Shown: piece by piece, positions 46,990 through 57,868 of the stretch
Position numbering within the stretch: the first letter of the stretch is position 1
How the letters are laid out: every line of letters starts with the position of its first letter
Assembly: GCA_032209605.1 (NCBI GenBank)
Contig: JASFXZ010000020.1
Coordinates: 1,123,501 to 1,187,500, forward strand
Direction of reading: 5' to 3'
DNA length: 64,000 nucleotides
Origin: Mactromeris polynyma
Taxonomy: Eukaryota > Mollusca > Bivalvia > Venerida > Mactridae
Translations under genes and position numbers: made by a program
Notes under the pieces: model-generated
The model's database searches: none
Told to the model about the DNA's origin: nothing
The model's input: the letters and a program-made list of their open reading frames with translations, nothing else

Positions 46990-47805
46990 GAATGCCTATA
47001 TAGCGTTTAAGTGTGAGGTCTGCTAGAAGTGAATGCCTATATAGCGGTGAAGTGTGAGGTCTGCTAGAAGTGAATACCTATATAGCGGTTAAGTGTGAGG
47101 TCTGCTAGAAGTGAATACCTATATAGCGGTTAAGTGTGAGGTCTGCTAGAAGTGAATACCTATATAGCGGTGAAGTGTGAGGTCGGCAAGAAGTGAATAC
47201 CTATATAGCGGTGAAGTGTGAGGTCTGCTAGAAGTGAATGCCTATATAGCGGTGAAGTGTGAGGTCTGCTAGAAGTGAATACCTATATAGCGGTTAAGTG
47301 TGAGGTCGGCTAGAAGTGAATACCTATATAGCGGTTAAGTGTGAGGTCTGCTAGAAGTGAATACCTATATAGCGGTGAAGTGTGAGGTCGGCAAGAAGTG
47401 AATACCTATATAGCGGTTAAGTGTGAGGTCTGCTAGAAGTGAATACCTATATAGTGGTGAAGTGTGAGGTCTGCTAGAAGTGAATACCTATATAGCGGTT
47501 AAGTGTGAGGTCTGCTAGAAGTGAATGCCTATATAGCGGTTAAGTGTGAGGTCTGCTAGAAGTGAATGCCTATATAGCGGTGAAGTGTGAGGTCTGCTAG
47601 AAGTGAATACCTATATGGCGGTTAAGTGTGAGGTCGGCTAGAAGTGAATACCTATATAGCGGTGAAGTGTGAGGTCGGCTAGAAGTGAATACCTATATAG
47701 CGGTTAAGTGTGAGGTCTGCTAGAAGTGAATACCTATATAGTGGTGAAGTGTGAGGTCTGCTAGAAGTGAATACCTATATAGCGGTTAAGTGTGAGGTCG
47801 GCTAG
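46990..47805 (+). repeat. 41-bp minisatellite from the family A 5' end
   Basis: About 20 units at exactly 41 bp (gaatgcc at 46990 and 47031): 'gaatacctatatagcggtta', 'agtgtgaggtctgctagaag', t. The words 'atatagcg.ttaagtgtgag' and 'gctag' are the first bases of full-length A (39484-39510). The last unit continues without a break into 'ctagctgttaacgtcgattt' and the rest of an A copy. Variants tta/tga, tctgc/tcggc and gaatgcc/gaatacc alternate in blocks. Confidence 0.93.
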
Positions 47806-48230
47806 CTGTTAACGTCGATTTAAACCACCACACTTTTTATTGGCAGTTCCAAGGCTGTAAATCGCTGTATAAATATTATTTATTTTTATTTTCACTGAAA
47901 GAATGTTAAGTTACATCTTTCCACATTAGCAATTCCTTGAATTGGTGTAATATTCGTATTCTTCCTCCATAGTTCGGCCCTCGGTAACATGCGTTCTTAG
48001 CTTGTACTATGATGTATTCCATCCAGTCCATCTATTTCCCCCCTTGTCTTCCTATTGACTTGACCATATGGTTGTGTTTGATAGTCAGTCAGGCAATTCC
48101 TTTCTTCCCATTTCCAACACATGTTTGTCCTTAATCTTTCGTAGGTTAATATTCCTTGGGATCTGTGTTGGGAGGCATTGGTTAGTGTATCTGGCGTTCC
48201 CTGCAACAACTTAATCGTTCTACACTTTGA
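47790..48230 (+). mobile_element. Family A, near full-length diverged copy behind its 5' array
   Basis: 'attggcagttccaaggctgt', 'aaatcgctgtataaatatt', 'actatgatgtattccatcca', 'tagtcagtcaggcaattcct', 'tcttcccatttccaacacat', 'gtgttgggaggcattggtta' and 'ctggcgttccctgcaacaac'. This copy keeps all three regions of A, with only its 5' end amplified. Confidence 0.82.
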
Positions 48231-48372
48231 AATATAGGCATATGACGCCAAATTTGTCTTAAATGTCAATTTCTTTATCGCTGGTTGTAAATTATATCCT
48301 AAAGATAGATCGTAGCGTAAAAGCTGTCTCAATAAAGAATTTAAATATAATATAGTAATTACATAACAACAT

Positions 48373-48614
48373 ATGAGCGCCGCCGTACGGATTTCCAACC
48401 TCTTCTTTAAGTGACATCATTTCCAGATAACGTCACATGTGACGTCACCATGTACTGACGGTAACCAATATTTGCCCAATATGGCAATTATGAAAACGAA
48501 GTGACCGTATGGAGTAAATAGTGTTTCCTGCTTGCAAATAGTGACATCACATGTTGCGTTTTCTTGTAATGGCGTCACTTACAGAATAGCATGTAAATCC
48601 CATAGCAGCGCTCC
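48373..48614 (-). mobile_element. Palindromic element P, copy 4
   Basis: 242 bp from 'atgagcgccgccgtacgg' to 'cccatagcagcgctcct'. TGACGTCA is at 48440-48447; the other arm has the mutated form tgacatca. The best preserved inverted arms of the four copies are here and at 8866. The left end lies beside acaacat, and acaacat also follows the right end after a few bases, a possible but uncertain target duplication. Confidence 0.8.
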
Positions 48615-48709
48615 TATTACAACATGTATTTTACAGACGGTATCCATACTTCTTTACAACATAACATACTTTGCAACAATGAGACAACATAGGCGTGCGA
48701 TATGCGCAT

Positions 48710-48960
48710 ATTAATTCAAATTGTACGTTAAATTGTCTACGATAAAACATATGCAATTCATCAAAATTACAGAATATGCATCCCTGTCAGTGTGGTATTA
48801 CGTATATAATTTAATTTTATCCGACTGCAGACATAGGAATATTTCGAAATTAAATTATCGTCTTACGTTCATATGTCTGGCAGCCACCTTTAAGGCTTGT
48901 GTTTCGTATATCATATTAATTATTTTATATAATGTTTGCAAGTGCATATTTTACAATGTT
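48710..48960. repeat. Dispersed segment I
   Basis: 'aaattgtctacgataaaaca', 'aatttaattttatccgactg', 'cagacataggaatatttcg' and 'catatgtctggcagccacct'. Followed by A, as at 43600-43850. Confidence 0.5.
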
Positions 48961-48974
48961 AGAGAGGTTAAGTC

Positions 48975-49395
48975 CATATAGGGAGTGTCGCATACATAAG
49001 ACAATGTCTCCATACACAGACCCCGGGAATACGACAGAACACTAGACACCACTGAGGAGGTGCAATGTTAAGTTTGTTTGTTTCATCGGGTTTAACGCCG
49101 TTTCTCAACGATATTTCAGTTATATACGGCGGCCGGTTCACCTAACCAGTTTTTCCTGGACTGAATTCTAACCAGTACTAACTTATCCTTCCACAAGGAG
49201 CCGGCAGCTTCTCCACATGTGGAGGAAAATCGACATTTTTTGTCAAATTTTCATGGAAGGGTATGACCTGCCGCGACCGGGAATCGAACCCGGATCGCCC
49301 GGTTATAAGTCCAGCGCACTAACCACTGGACCACGGCCGCGGCTTGTGCAATGTTAAACATGTATGGGAAAAGTTGAGCTAGGAATGGTCTAATT
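48975..49395 (-). mobile_element. Family A, antisense, split by a SINE
   Basis: The left piece 48975-49071 is antisense A 3' end ('gtgtcgcatacataagacaa', 'tgtctccatacacagacccc', 'gggaatacgacagaacac', 'ccactgaggaggtgcaatg'). The right piece 49346-49395 continues the same element ('caatgttaaacatgtatggg', 'gagctaggaatggtct'). The SINE 49072-49345 sits between, so this A copy was in place before the SINE moved. Confidence 0.83.
49072..49345 (-). mobile_element. tRNA-derived SINE with perfect 12-bp target duplication
   Basis: On the minus strand: head 'ccgcggccgtggtccagtgg', 'ttagtgcgctggac' (A-box region), B box 'gggttcgattcccggtcgcg', then the body ('tccacatgtggagaagctgc', 'cggctccttgtggaagg', 'ccaggaaaaactggttaggt', 'gaaccggccgccgtatataa', 'ctgaaatatcgttgagaaac') and tail 'ggcgttaaacccgatgaaac' with aaac repeats. 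It is flanked on both sides by gtgcaatgttaa (49060-49071 and 49346-49357). Complete SINE, non-coding, Pol III-type promoter; body and tail resemble a bivalve SINE family as I recall it. Confidence 0.92.
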
Positions 49396-49990
49396 CAGGT
49401 TACTGACTGTAGGCATAGTATGGTTTCAGACGCTAGTTTTATCCATATTTACGGCATGTTTAAGATAACCTTTTTTCGTATTTGCGTTTATTCATCCTCG
49501 CCACCGGTTTCCCAAATGGGCGACGCCTCCGGAAGATTGTTAGTCATTTACGATTCTTGGAGGATATTGCATGATACAGGAGATGCCCCAGTTCCAGAAG
49601 CACCCCTGGTTCTTTTACGTGCTCGATGTAAAAAAGCATCATACACGGGACCTCGGTTTTTTAAAGTCTCGTCCGAAAGTCCAGCATCACTTATCATGTC
49701 GGTTAATTTTTATAGGATATCCCTTCCACCGTGGCCACGGTCTACGGAACAGTACGGCATTTAGTATATATATGTATAGACGAACGCCTGACTGTGGTAA
49801 GAAAATTCATTTACTTATAGTACAATTAGTGATACATCCAGTACGAGGCCTAGATTATTGAAGTTTCCTACAGTCGTGTGATTGTAGTCAATTACATTTT
49901 CTTCAAACATTTAAGAAAAGCGACAGAAAGGTCATACAAAAAAATCAAAAAGTACATTTGTTTCTCAAATAAGTGTAGAAAGAATAGTAT
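49396..49990. other. Spacer with a short dispersed patch
   Basis: About 49725-49790 ('caccgtggccacggtctacg', 'gaacagtacggcatttagta') matches 19938-20000 ('taccgtggcctccgtgtacg', 'gaatagtacggcctttagta'). Two overlapping ORFs (114 and 96 aa) cover it. No recognised domain, so I do not call a gene, though 49495-49690 is less AT-rich than its surroundings. Confidence 0.45.
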
Positions 49991-49991
49991 T

Positions 49992-52900
49992 ACAGGGAAA
50001 AATCTCATAACGACAAGAAACTTCAACGATCTGACGCTCATCCTGGCTACATCAGTATTGTATTACAGGGGAAAATCTCATAACGACAAGAAACTTCAAC
50101 GATCTGACGCTCATCCTGGCTACATCAGTATTGTATTACAGGGGAACATCTCATAACGACAAGAAACTTCAACGATCTGACGCTCATCCTGGCTACATCA
50201 GTATTGTATTACAGGGGAACATCTCATAACGACAAGAAACTTCAACGATCTGACGCTCATCCTGGCTACATCAGTATTGTATTACAGGGGAAAATCTCAT
50301 AACGACAAGAAACTTCAACGATCTGACGCTCATCCTGGCTACATCAGTATTGTATTACAGGGGAACATCTCATAACGACAAGAAACTTCAACGATCTGAC
50401 GCTCATCCTGGCTACATCAGTATTGTATTACAGGGGAACATCTCATAACTACAAGCAACTTCAACGATCTGACGCTCATCCTGGCTACATCAGTATTGTA
50501 TTACAGGGGAAAATCTCATAACTACAAGCAACTTCAACGATCTGACGCTCATCCTGGCTACATCAGTATTGTATTACAGGGGAAAATCTCATAACGACAA
50601 GAAACTTCAACGATCTGACGCTCATCCTGGCTACATCAGTATTGTATTACAGGGGAACATCTCATAACGACAAGAAACTTCAACGATCTGACGCTCATCC
50701 TGGCTACATCAGTATTGTATTACAGGGGAAAATCTCATAACGACAAGAAACTTCAACGATCTGACGCTCATCCTGGCTACATCAGTATTGTATTACAGGG
50801 GAAAATCTCATAACTACAAGCAACTTCAACGATCTGACGCTCATCCTGGCTACATCAGTATTGTATTACAGGGGAACATCTCATAACGACAAGAAACTTC
50901 AACGATCTGACGCTCATCCTGGCTACATCAGTATTGTATTACAGGGGAAAATCTCATAACGACAAGAAACTCCAACGATCTGACGCTCATCCTGGCTACA
51001 TCAGTATTGTATTACAGGGGAACATCTCATAACGACAAGAAACTTCAACGATCTGACGCTCATCCTGGCTACATCAGTATTGTATTACAGGGGAAAATCT
51101 CATAACTACAAGAAACTTCAACGATCTGACGCTCATCCTGGCTACATCAGTATTGTATTACAGGGGAACATCTCATAACTACAAGCAACTTCAACGATCT
51201 GACGCTCATCCTGGCTACATCAGTATTGTATTACAGGGGAACATCTCATAACGACAAGAAACTTTAACGATCTGACGCTCATCCTGGCTACATCAGTATT
51301 GTATTACAGGGGAACATCTCATAACGACAAGAAACTTTAACGATCTGACGCTCATCCTGGCTACATCAGTATTGTATTACAGGGGAACATCTCATAACGA
51401 CAAGAAACTTTAACGATCTGACGCTCATCCTGGCTACATCAGTATTGTACTACAGGGGAACATCTCATAACGACAAGAAACTTCAACGATCTGACGCTCA
51501 TCCTGGCTACATCAGTATTGTATTACAGGGGAAAATCTCATAACGACAAGAAACTTCAACGATCTGACGCTCATCCTGGCTACATCAGTATTGTATTACA
51601 GGGGAAAATCTCATAACGACAAGAAACTTCAACGATCTGACGCTCATCCTGGCTACATCAGTATTGTATTACAGGGGAACATCTCATAACGACAAGAAAC
51701 TTCAACGATCTGACGCTCATCCTGGCTACATCAGTATTGTATTACAGGGGAACATCTCATAACGACAAGAAACTTCAACGATATGACGCTCATCCTGGCT
51801 ACATCAGTATTGTATTACAGGGGAAAATCTCATAACGACAAGAAACTTCAACGATCTGACGCTCATCCTGGCTACATCAGTATTGTATTACAGGGGAACA
51901 TCTCATAACTACAAGCAACTTCAACGATCTGACGCTCATCCTGGCTACATCAGTATTGTATTACAGGGGAAAATCTCATAACTACAAGCAACTTCAACGA
52001 TCTGACGCTCATCCTGGCTACATCAGTATTGTATTACAGGGGAAAATCTCATAACGACAAGAAACTTCAACGATCTGACGCTCATCCTGGCTACATCAGT
52101 ATTGTATTACAGGGGAACATCTCATAACGACAAGAAACTTCAACGATCTGACGCTCATCCTGGCTACATCAGTATTGTATTACAGGGGAAAATCTCATAA
52201 CGACAAGAAACTTCAACGATCTGACGCTCATCCTGGCTACATCAGTATTGTATTACAGGGGAAAATCTCATAACTACAAGCAACTTCAACGATCTGACGC
52301 TCATCCTGGCTACATCAGTATTGTATTACAGGGGAACATCTCATAACGACAAGAAACTTCAACGATCTGACGCTCATCCTGGCTACATCAGTATTGTATT
52401 ACAGGGGAAAATCTCATAACGACAAGAAACTTCAACGATCTGACGCTCATCCTGGCTACATCAGTATTGTATTACAGGGGAACATCTCATAACGACAAGA
52501 AACTTCAACGATCTGACGCTCATCCTGGCTACATCAGTATTGTATTACAGGGGAAAATCTCATAACTACAAGAAACTTCAACGATCTGACGCTCATCCTG
52601 GCTACATCAGTATTGTATTACAGGGGAACATCTCATAACTACAAGCAACTTCAACGATCTGACGCTCATCCTGGCTACATCAGTATTGTATTACAGGGGA
52701 ACATCTCATAACGACAAGAAACTTTAACGATCTGACGCTCATCCTGGCTACATCAGTATTGTATTACAGGGGAACATCTCATAACGACAAGAAACTTTAA
52801 CGATCTGACGCTCATCCTGGCTACATCAGTATTGTATTACAGGGGAACATCTCATAACGACAAGAAACTTTAACGATCTGACGCTCATCCTGGCTACATC

Positions 52901-53935
52901 AGTATTGTACTACAGGGGAACATCTCATAACGACAAGAAACTTCAACGATCTGACGCTCATCCTGGCTACATCAGTATTGTATTACAGGGGAAAATCTCA
53001 GAACGACAAGAAACTTCAACGATCTGACGCTCATCCTGGCTACATCAGTATTGTATTACAGGGGAAAATCTCATAACGACAAGAAACTTCAACGATCTGA
53101 CGCTCATCCTGGCTACATCAGTATTGTATTACAGGGGAACATCTCATAACGACAAGAAACTTTAACGATCTGACGCTCATCCTGGCTACATCAGTATTGT
53201 ATTACAGGGGAAAATCTCATAACGACAAGAAACTTCAACGATCTGACGCTCATCCTGGCTACATCAGTATTGTATTACAGGGGAAAATCTCATAACGACA
53301 AGAAACTTCAACGATCTGACGCTCATCCTGGCTACATCAGTATTGTATTACAGGGGAAAATCTCATAACGACAAGAAACTTCAACGATCTGACGCTCATC
53401 CTGGCTACATCAGTATTGTATTACAGGGGAAAATCTCATAACGACAAGCAACTTCAACGATCTGACGCTCATCCTGGCTACATCAGTATTGTATTACAGG
53501 GGAACATCTCATAACGACAAGAAACTTCAACGATCTGACGCTCATCCTGGCTACATCAGTATTGTATTACTGGGGAAAATCTCATAACGACAAGAAACTT
53601 CAACGATCTGACGCTCATCCTGGCTACATCAGTATTGTATTACAGGGGAAAATCTCATAACGACAAGAAACTTCAACGATCTGACGCTCATCCTGGCTAC
53701 ATCAGTATTGTATTACAGGGGAACATCTCATAACGACAAGAAACTTCAACGATCTGACGCTCATCCTGGCTACATCAGTATTGTATTACAGGGGAACATC
53801 TCATAACGACAAGAAACTTCAACGATCTGACGCTCATCCTGGCTACATCAGTATTGTATTACAGGGGAAAATCTCATAACGACAAGAAACTTCAACGATC
53901 TGACGCTCATCCTGGCTACATCAGTATTGTATATA
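49992..53935 (+). repeat. 73-bp minisatellite with 20-unit higher-order duplication
   Basis: 54 units at 73 bp (tcctgg at 50041 and 50114): 'aatctcataacgacaagaaa', 'cttcaacgatctgacgctca', 'tcctggctacatcagtattg', 'tattacaggggaa'. Diagnostic variants (aacatc/aaaatc, cgacaagaa/ctacaagcaa, cttcaac/ctttaac, gtactac) occur in the same order from about 50430 and again 1460 bp (20 units) later from about 51890, for at least 15 consecutive units. This indicates a recent single-step duplication of about 1.4 kb. No related dispersed element was found. Confidence 0.94.
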
Positions 53936-54709
53936 TTACAATAAACAAGTTTTCTCAACACATTCCATTGATTCATTTCAAAATATGCATTAAATGCCGT
54001 AAATACCGTACCTTTCCGTAGACGATGGTCACTGTGCTTTCGTAATCTGATCAGTAAAATGTATTTAAAGAGTGGAATTATTTTATCTGAATAACTTACT
54101 CGAAACAATCAGAAACAAAACAAGGCAAAATAACAAATAGCACCCAATGTGTTCGTTATCTTACAATACATTACCGGGACAAGTATTCTAGTAATTATGC
54201 ATTGTTCATTTTTTTCATTACTTTACTAATTTGCTATTTTGTTTGTACTTTGACAATGTGTTGTACGTATGGATGAGGAGCTTTGGTCACATCTGAAATA
54301 AAATTTCTGTTCTGTTATATTTGTAATTATTGTAGTTAAGGTAATTTAGAATTTAATGTTAACGGCAAGTTATCAACCATGTGCTGGAATATGCATTTTG
54401 TTTATCTAAGATTGCAATATTTAAATTGTTCCTAAGTCTACAAAGTGTGTACGCTAACATAAGATCTTTAAATCCTGACATACAATAACTGTTTGATATG
54501 TTGAAATTTCATTTAAGCAAGTTGCAATATGCTTTAATTAATGATTGAAACGCAACTTAATTAGACAGTGACTTTGTAAGATGTTGATCATAGAAGCAGT
54601 GAAGTGATTGCATTTGGATTATTAGCTGGTACATGCATGCCGTACTCAAACAAACGATCAGAGTTTGGTTCGTCAGCAGACAACATTTCAAACTGTGTAT
54701 TCAATGTAT
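53936..54709. other. Unassigned AT-rich spacer
   Basis: Nothing recognised. The 86-aa antisense ORF at 53848-54108 reads into the last array unit. Confidence 0.4.
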
Positions 54710-54898
54710 CGAGCTTCCCTTGTTGTCCCCCTAAATGCTCCTTATTTGTTTTGTTCGGCAACACCATTCCTAGCATCCCTATTACCATAAATGTTTACCA
54801 TTGCGCATCCTCGGTTCCTGATTGTTTTCCCGGGCATCTGTGTGGGGAGGCATTGTCTTGTGTATGCAGCACGCCTGTAATTAACTTAATCTCTCGTA
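54710..54898 (+). mobile_element. Family A, diverged subfamily copy
   Basis: 'gcttcccttgttgtccccct', 'tgttcggcaacaccattcct', 'agcatccctattaccataaa', 'tgtttaccattgcgcatcct', 'tgtggggaggcattgtcttg' and 'cctgtaattaacttaatctc'. An H segment follows about 140 bp on, as at 36605-36940. Confidence 0.72.
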
Positions 54899-55039
54899 CA
54901 CACATGTGTATAAGAATATGCCTTAAGACTTGAACGGCAATGGCTGTTTTTTTGCATTTAATGCAGATGCTATCTAAGTTTGCTATCACGAAAGCGATGT
55001 TGTTATTTTATCGTGTCTGTCATCTCCTAGTATTATTTC

Positions 55040-55360
55040 GGTTTGTTTGTGGAAGGAAATTAAGATACGTGATTTTCCAGACTTCACCATTGAACTAAAG
55101 CCATGTGTTATCTGGAAATGTATATTAAAAAGCGATAAAAGGCTTAGTCGGCGGAAAACCGCCTACTTGAGCGTATGGCTGATAGATATAAGTTATTGAT
55201 TAGATTTAGTGCGTCAGACTGTCAAAGTTTGTTTAGAAACTAATCGCCTATATTTTTGGTTTATAATCGGATTTTCTGCATTTAGTATGTTATAGGTTAA
55301 TCTTGGCTATTGATATTTTTTAATATTTCTTTATTTCTGCGCTAATATACATTTGTACTC
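55040..55360. repeat. Dispersed segment H, copy 3
   Basis: 'gatacgtgattttccagac', 'tattaaaaagcgataaaagg', 'gtgcgtcagactgtc', 'aaactaatcgcctatatttt' and 'ggtttataatcggatttt' match 44410-44760. Confidence 0.5.
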
Positions 55361-55521
55361 CGTAACCAACATTACACTTATGCTTTGGTACATATGTGTG
55401 TTTTTATTGTCTCTTTATTGGGGATTGAGCGTTCGTCATATCCAGCGAGTCGTCCTCCAATCTGGGTTGATATTAATAATAATAAATCATTTATCTTAAG
55501 AAGGTAATATATTCAGGTTAA

Positions 55522-56172
55522 ACAATACTTGTGTACACCTTATGTACAGCATGGCCTTCTATTAACAAGATAAACAACCAAACCAAACAATACTTGTGTA
55601 CACCTTATGCACAACATGGCCTTCTATTAACAAGATAAACAACCAAACCAAACAATACTTGTGTACACCTTATGTACAACATGGCCTTCTATTAACAAGA
55701 TAAACAACCAAACCAAACAATACTTGTGTACACCTTATGTACAACATGGCCTTCTATTAACAAGATAAACAACCAAACCAAACAATACTTGTGTACACCT
55801 TATGTACAGCATGGCCTTCTATTAACAAGATAAACAACCAAACCAAACAATACTTGTGTACACCTTATGCACAACATGGCCTTCTATTAACAAGATAAAC
55901 AACCAAACCAAACAATACTTGTGTACACCTTATGTACAACATGGCCTTCTATTAACAAGATAAACAACCAAACCAAACAATACTTGTGTACACCTTATGT
56001 ACAGCATGGCCTTCTATTAACAAGATAAACAACCAAACCAAACAATACTTGTGTACACCTTATGTACAACATGGCCTTCTATTAACAAGATAAACAACCA
56101 AACCAAACAATACTTGTGTACACCTTATGAACAGCATGGCCTTCTATTAACAAGATAAACAACCAAACCAAA
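55522..56172. repeat. 65-bp minisatellite
   Basis: Ten units of 65 bp (acaatactt at 55522, 55587, 55652): 'acaatacttgtgtacacctt', 'atgtacaacatggccttcta', 'ttaacaagataaacaacc', 'aaaccaa'. One site varies (tacagc, cacaac, tacaac, aacagc). The order tacagc-cacaac-tacaac occurs at the first units and again after four units, so there is a four-unit higher-order pattern. No family A relationship seen. Confidence 0.93.
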
Positions 56173-56679
56173 CGCACGCACACAAACACGCACACCCTAA
56201 CAAGCATTCACACACGCACATACAATACAGTTTACAAGTTTACAACTAAATTAATATGTATTAACATCAGGATGTCTGACAATATTTACTTTCAAATTTT
56301 CATTTACTCATCGACAAACACGCAAATACAATATTCGAATGAACGAGGTCCGACTGTACGTTGAAATGCGTGAAACTACGCTTCGTTTCCTGTGATACGA
56401 CTACTCGACGAGATTTCTCTATTTAGAACTCGCATATTTTGTCCGTAGGCTCAAACATAAATATTATTGCTAAGGTAGATATAGTTTTCCCACCAGATAA
56501 CTCAAACATGTCTCAAAATAGAAATAACATAATTTACAAAAGTCATCAACGTGTCGGCTATTATCATACATGCCTTGAGATATAAATGTTCGAAAGTATT
56601 GTATAATGAATAAAAACGACCCTTAGCAAATATACACACACTTACGTACTTGTATACAGGGTCATACATGTATAGCAGT
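56173..56679. other. CA-rich microsatellite then spacer
   Basis: 56175-56225 is degenerate acac/cgcaca sequence. Around 56325-56360 'cgaatgaacgaggtccgac' and 'tgtac' resemble a terminus seen at 46300 and 63090 (aataaacgag.tcc.actgta), perhaps a pogo-type end. Nothing else recognised. Confidence 0.5.
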
Positions 56680-56797
56680 TAAATGCGTTGTTAGCTAGCT
56701 TTTTACTGGCTATTCCAAGGCTGTAAATCGGTATGTGTTTATATCTTTTGCTAATTTTAAGTCTAAGTTTCCGACTTCAAATCTGAGAGTTTGACCC
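56680..56797 (+). mobile_element. Family A 5' remnant before the 51-bp array
   Basis: 'agttaaatgcgttgttagct', 'ttactggctattccaaggct' and 'gtaaatcggtatgtgttta' are the A 5' end. The centre of A is gone; after about 50 bp the A 3' segment follows in amplified form. Confidence 0.72.
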
Positions 56798-57868
56798 GTG
56801 ATCTATGCGGAGGCATTGTCTTGTGAGTGTGGAGTTCCCTGTACCTGTGATCTGTGTGAGGAGGCATTGTCTTGTGAGTGTGGTGTTCCCTGTACCTGTG
56901 ATCTGTGTGAGGAGGCATTGTCTTGTGAGTGTGGAGTTCCCTGTACCTGTAATCTGTGTGAGGAGGCATTGTCTTGTGAGTGTGCTGTTCCCTGTACCTG
57001 TGATCTGTGTGAGGAGGCATTGTCTTGTGAGTGTGGTGTTCCCGGTACCTGTGAGCTGTGTGAGGAGGCATTGTCTTGTGAGTGTGGTGTTCCCTGTACC
57101 TGTGATCTGTGTGGGGAGGCATTGTCTTGTGAGTGTGGTGTTCCCTGTACCTGTGATCTGTGTGAGAAGGCATTGTCTTGTGAGTGTGGTGTTCCCGGTA
57201 CCTGTGATCTGTGTGAGGAGGCATTGTCTTGTGAGTGTGGTGTTCCCTGTACCTGTGATCTGTGTGAGGAGGCATTGTCTTGTAAGGTTGGAGTTCCCTG
57301 TACCTGCAATCTGTGTGAGGAGGCATTGTCTTGTAAGTGTGGTGTTCCCTGTACCTGTGATCTGTGTGAGGAGGCATTGTCTTGTGAGGTTGGAGTTCCC
57401 TGTACCTGTAATCTGTGTGAAGAGGCATTGTCTTGTGAGTGTGGTGTTCCCTGTACCTGTGATCTGTGTGAGGAGGCATTGTCTTGTGAGTGTGGTGTTC
57501 CCTGTACCTGTAATCTGTGTGAGGAGGCATTGTCTTGTAAATGTGGTGTTCCCTGTACCTGTGATCTGTGTGAGGAGGCATTGTCTTGTGAGTGTGGTGT
57601 TCCCTGTACCTGTGATCTGTGTGAGGAGGCATTGTCTTGTGAGTGTGGTGTTCCCTGTACCTGTAATCTGTGTGAGGAGGCATTGTCTTGTAAATGTGGT
57701 GTTCCCTGTACCTGTGATCTGTGTGAGGAGGCATTGTCTTGTGAGTGTGGTGTTCCCTGTACCTGTGATCTGTGTGAAGAGGCATTGTCTTGTGAGTGTG
57801 GTGTTCCCTGTACCTGTGATATGTGTGTGGAGGCATTGTCTTGTAAGTGTGGAGTTCCCTGTACCAAC
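56798..57868 (+). repeat. 51-bp minisatellite from the family A 3' end
   Basis: 21 units of 51 bp: 'gatctgtgtgaggaggcatt', 'gtcttgtgagtgtggtgttc', 'cctgtacctgt'. These are A words (ggtctgtgtggggaggcact, gtcttatgtatgtggcgttc, cctgta). Because 51 is a multiple of three, two frames on each strand stay open (354-369 aa). One reads as cysteine-rich CDLCEEALSCECGVPCT repeats, another as HTHKTMPPHTDHRYRE. Open frames on both strands and clear descent from a non-coding element argue against protein coding. Confidence 0.94.

Noticed and set aside
49420..49861. Overlapping 114- and 96-aa ORFs as an exon
   Set aside because: No recognisable domain, two competing frames, and part of the region is a dispersed patch shared with 19938-20000.
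12843..53935. Common origin of the two 73-bp arrays
   Set aside because: The units share the length only; their sequences are unrelated (A 3' end versus the cataacgacaag unit).
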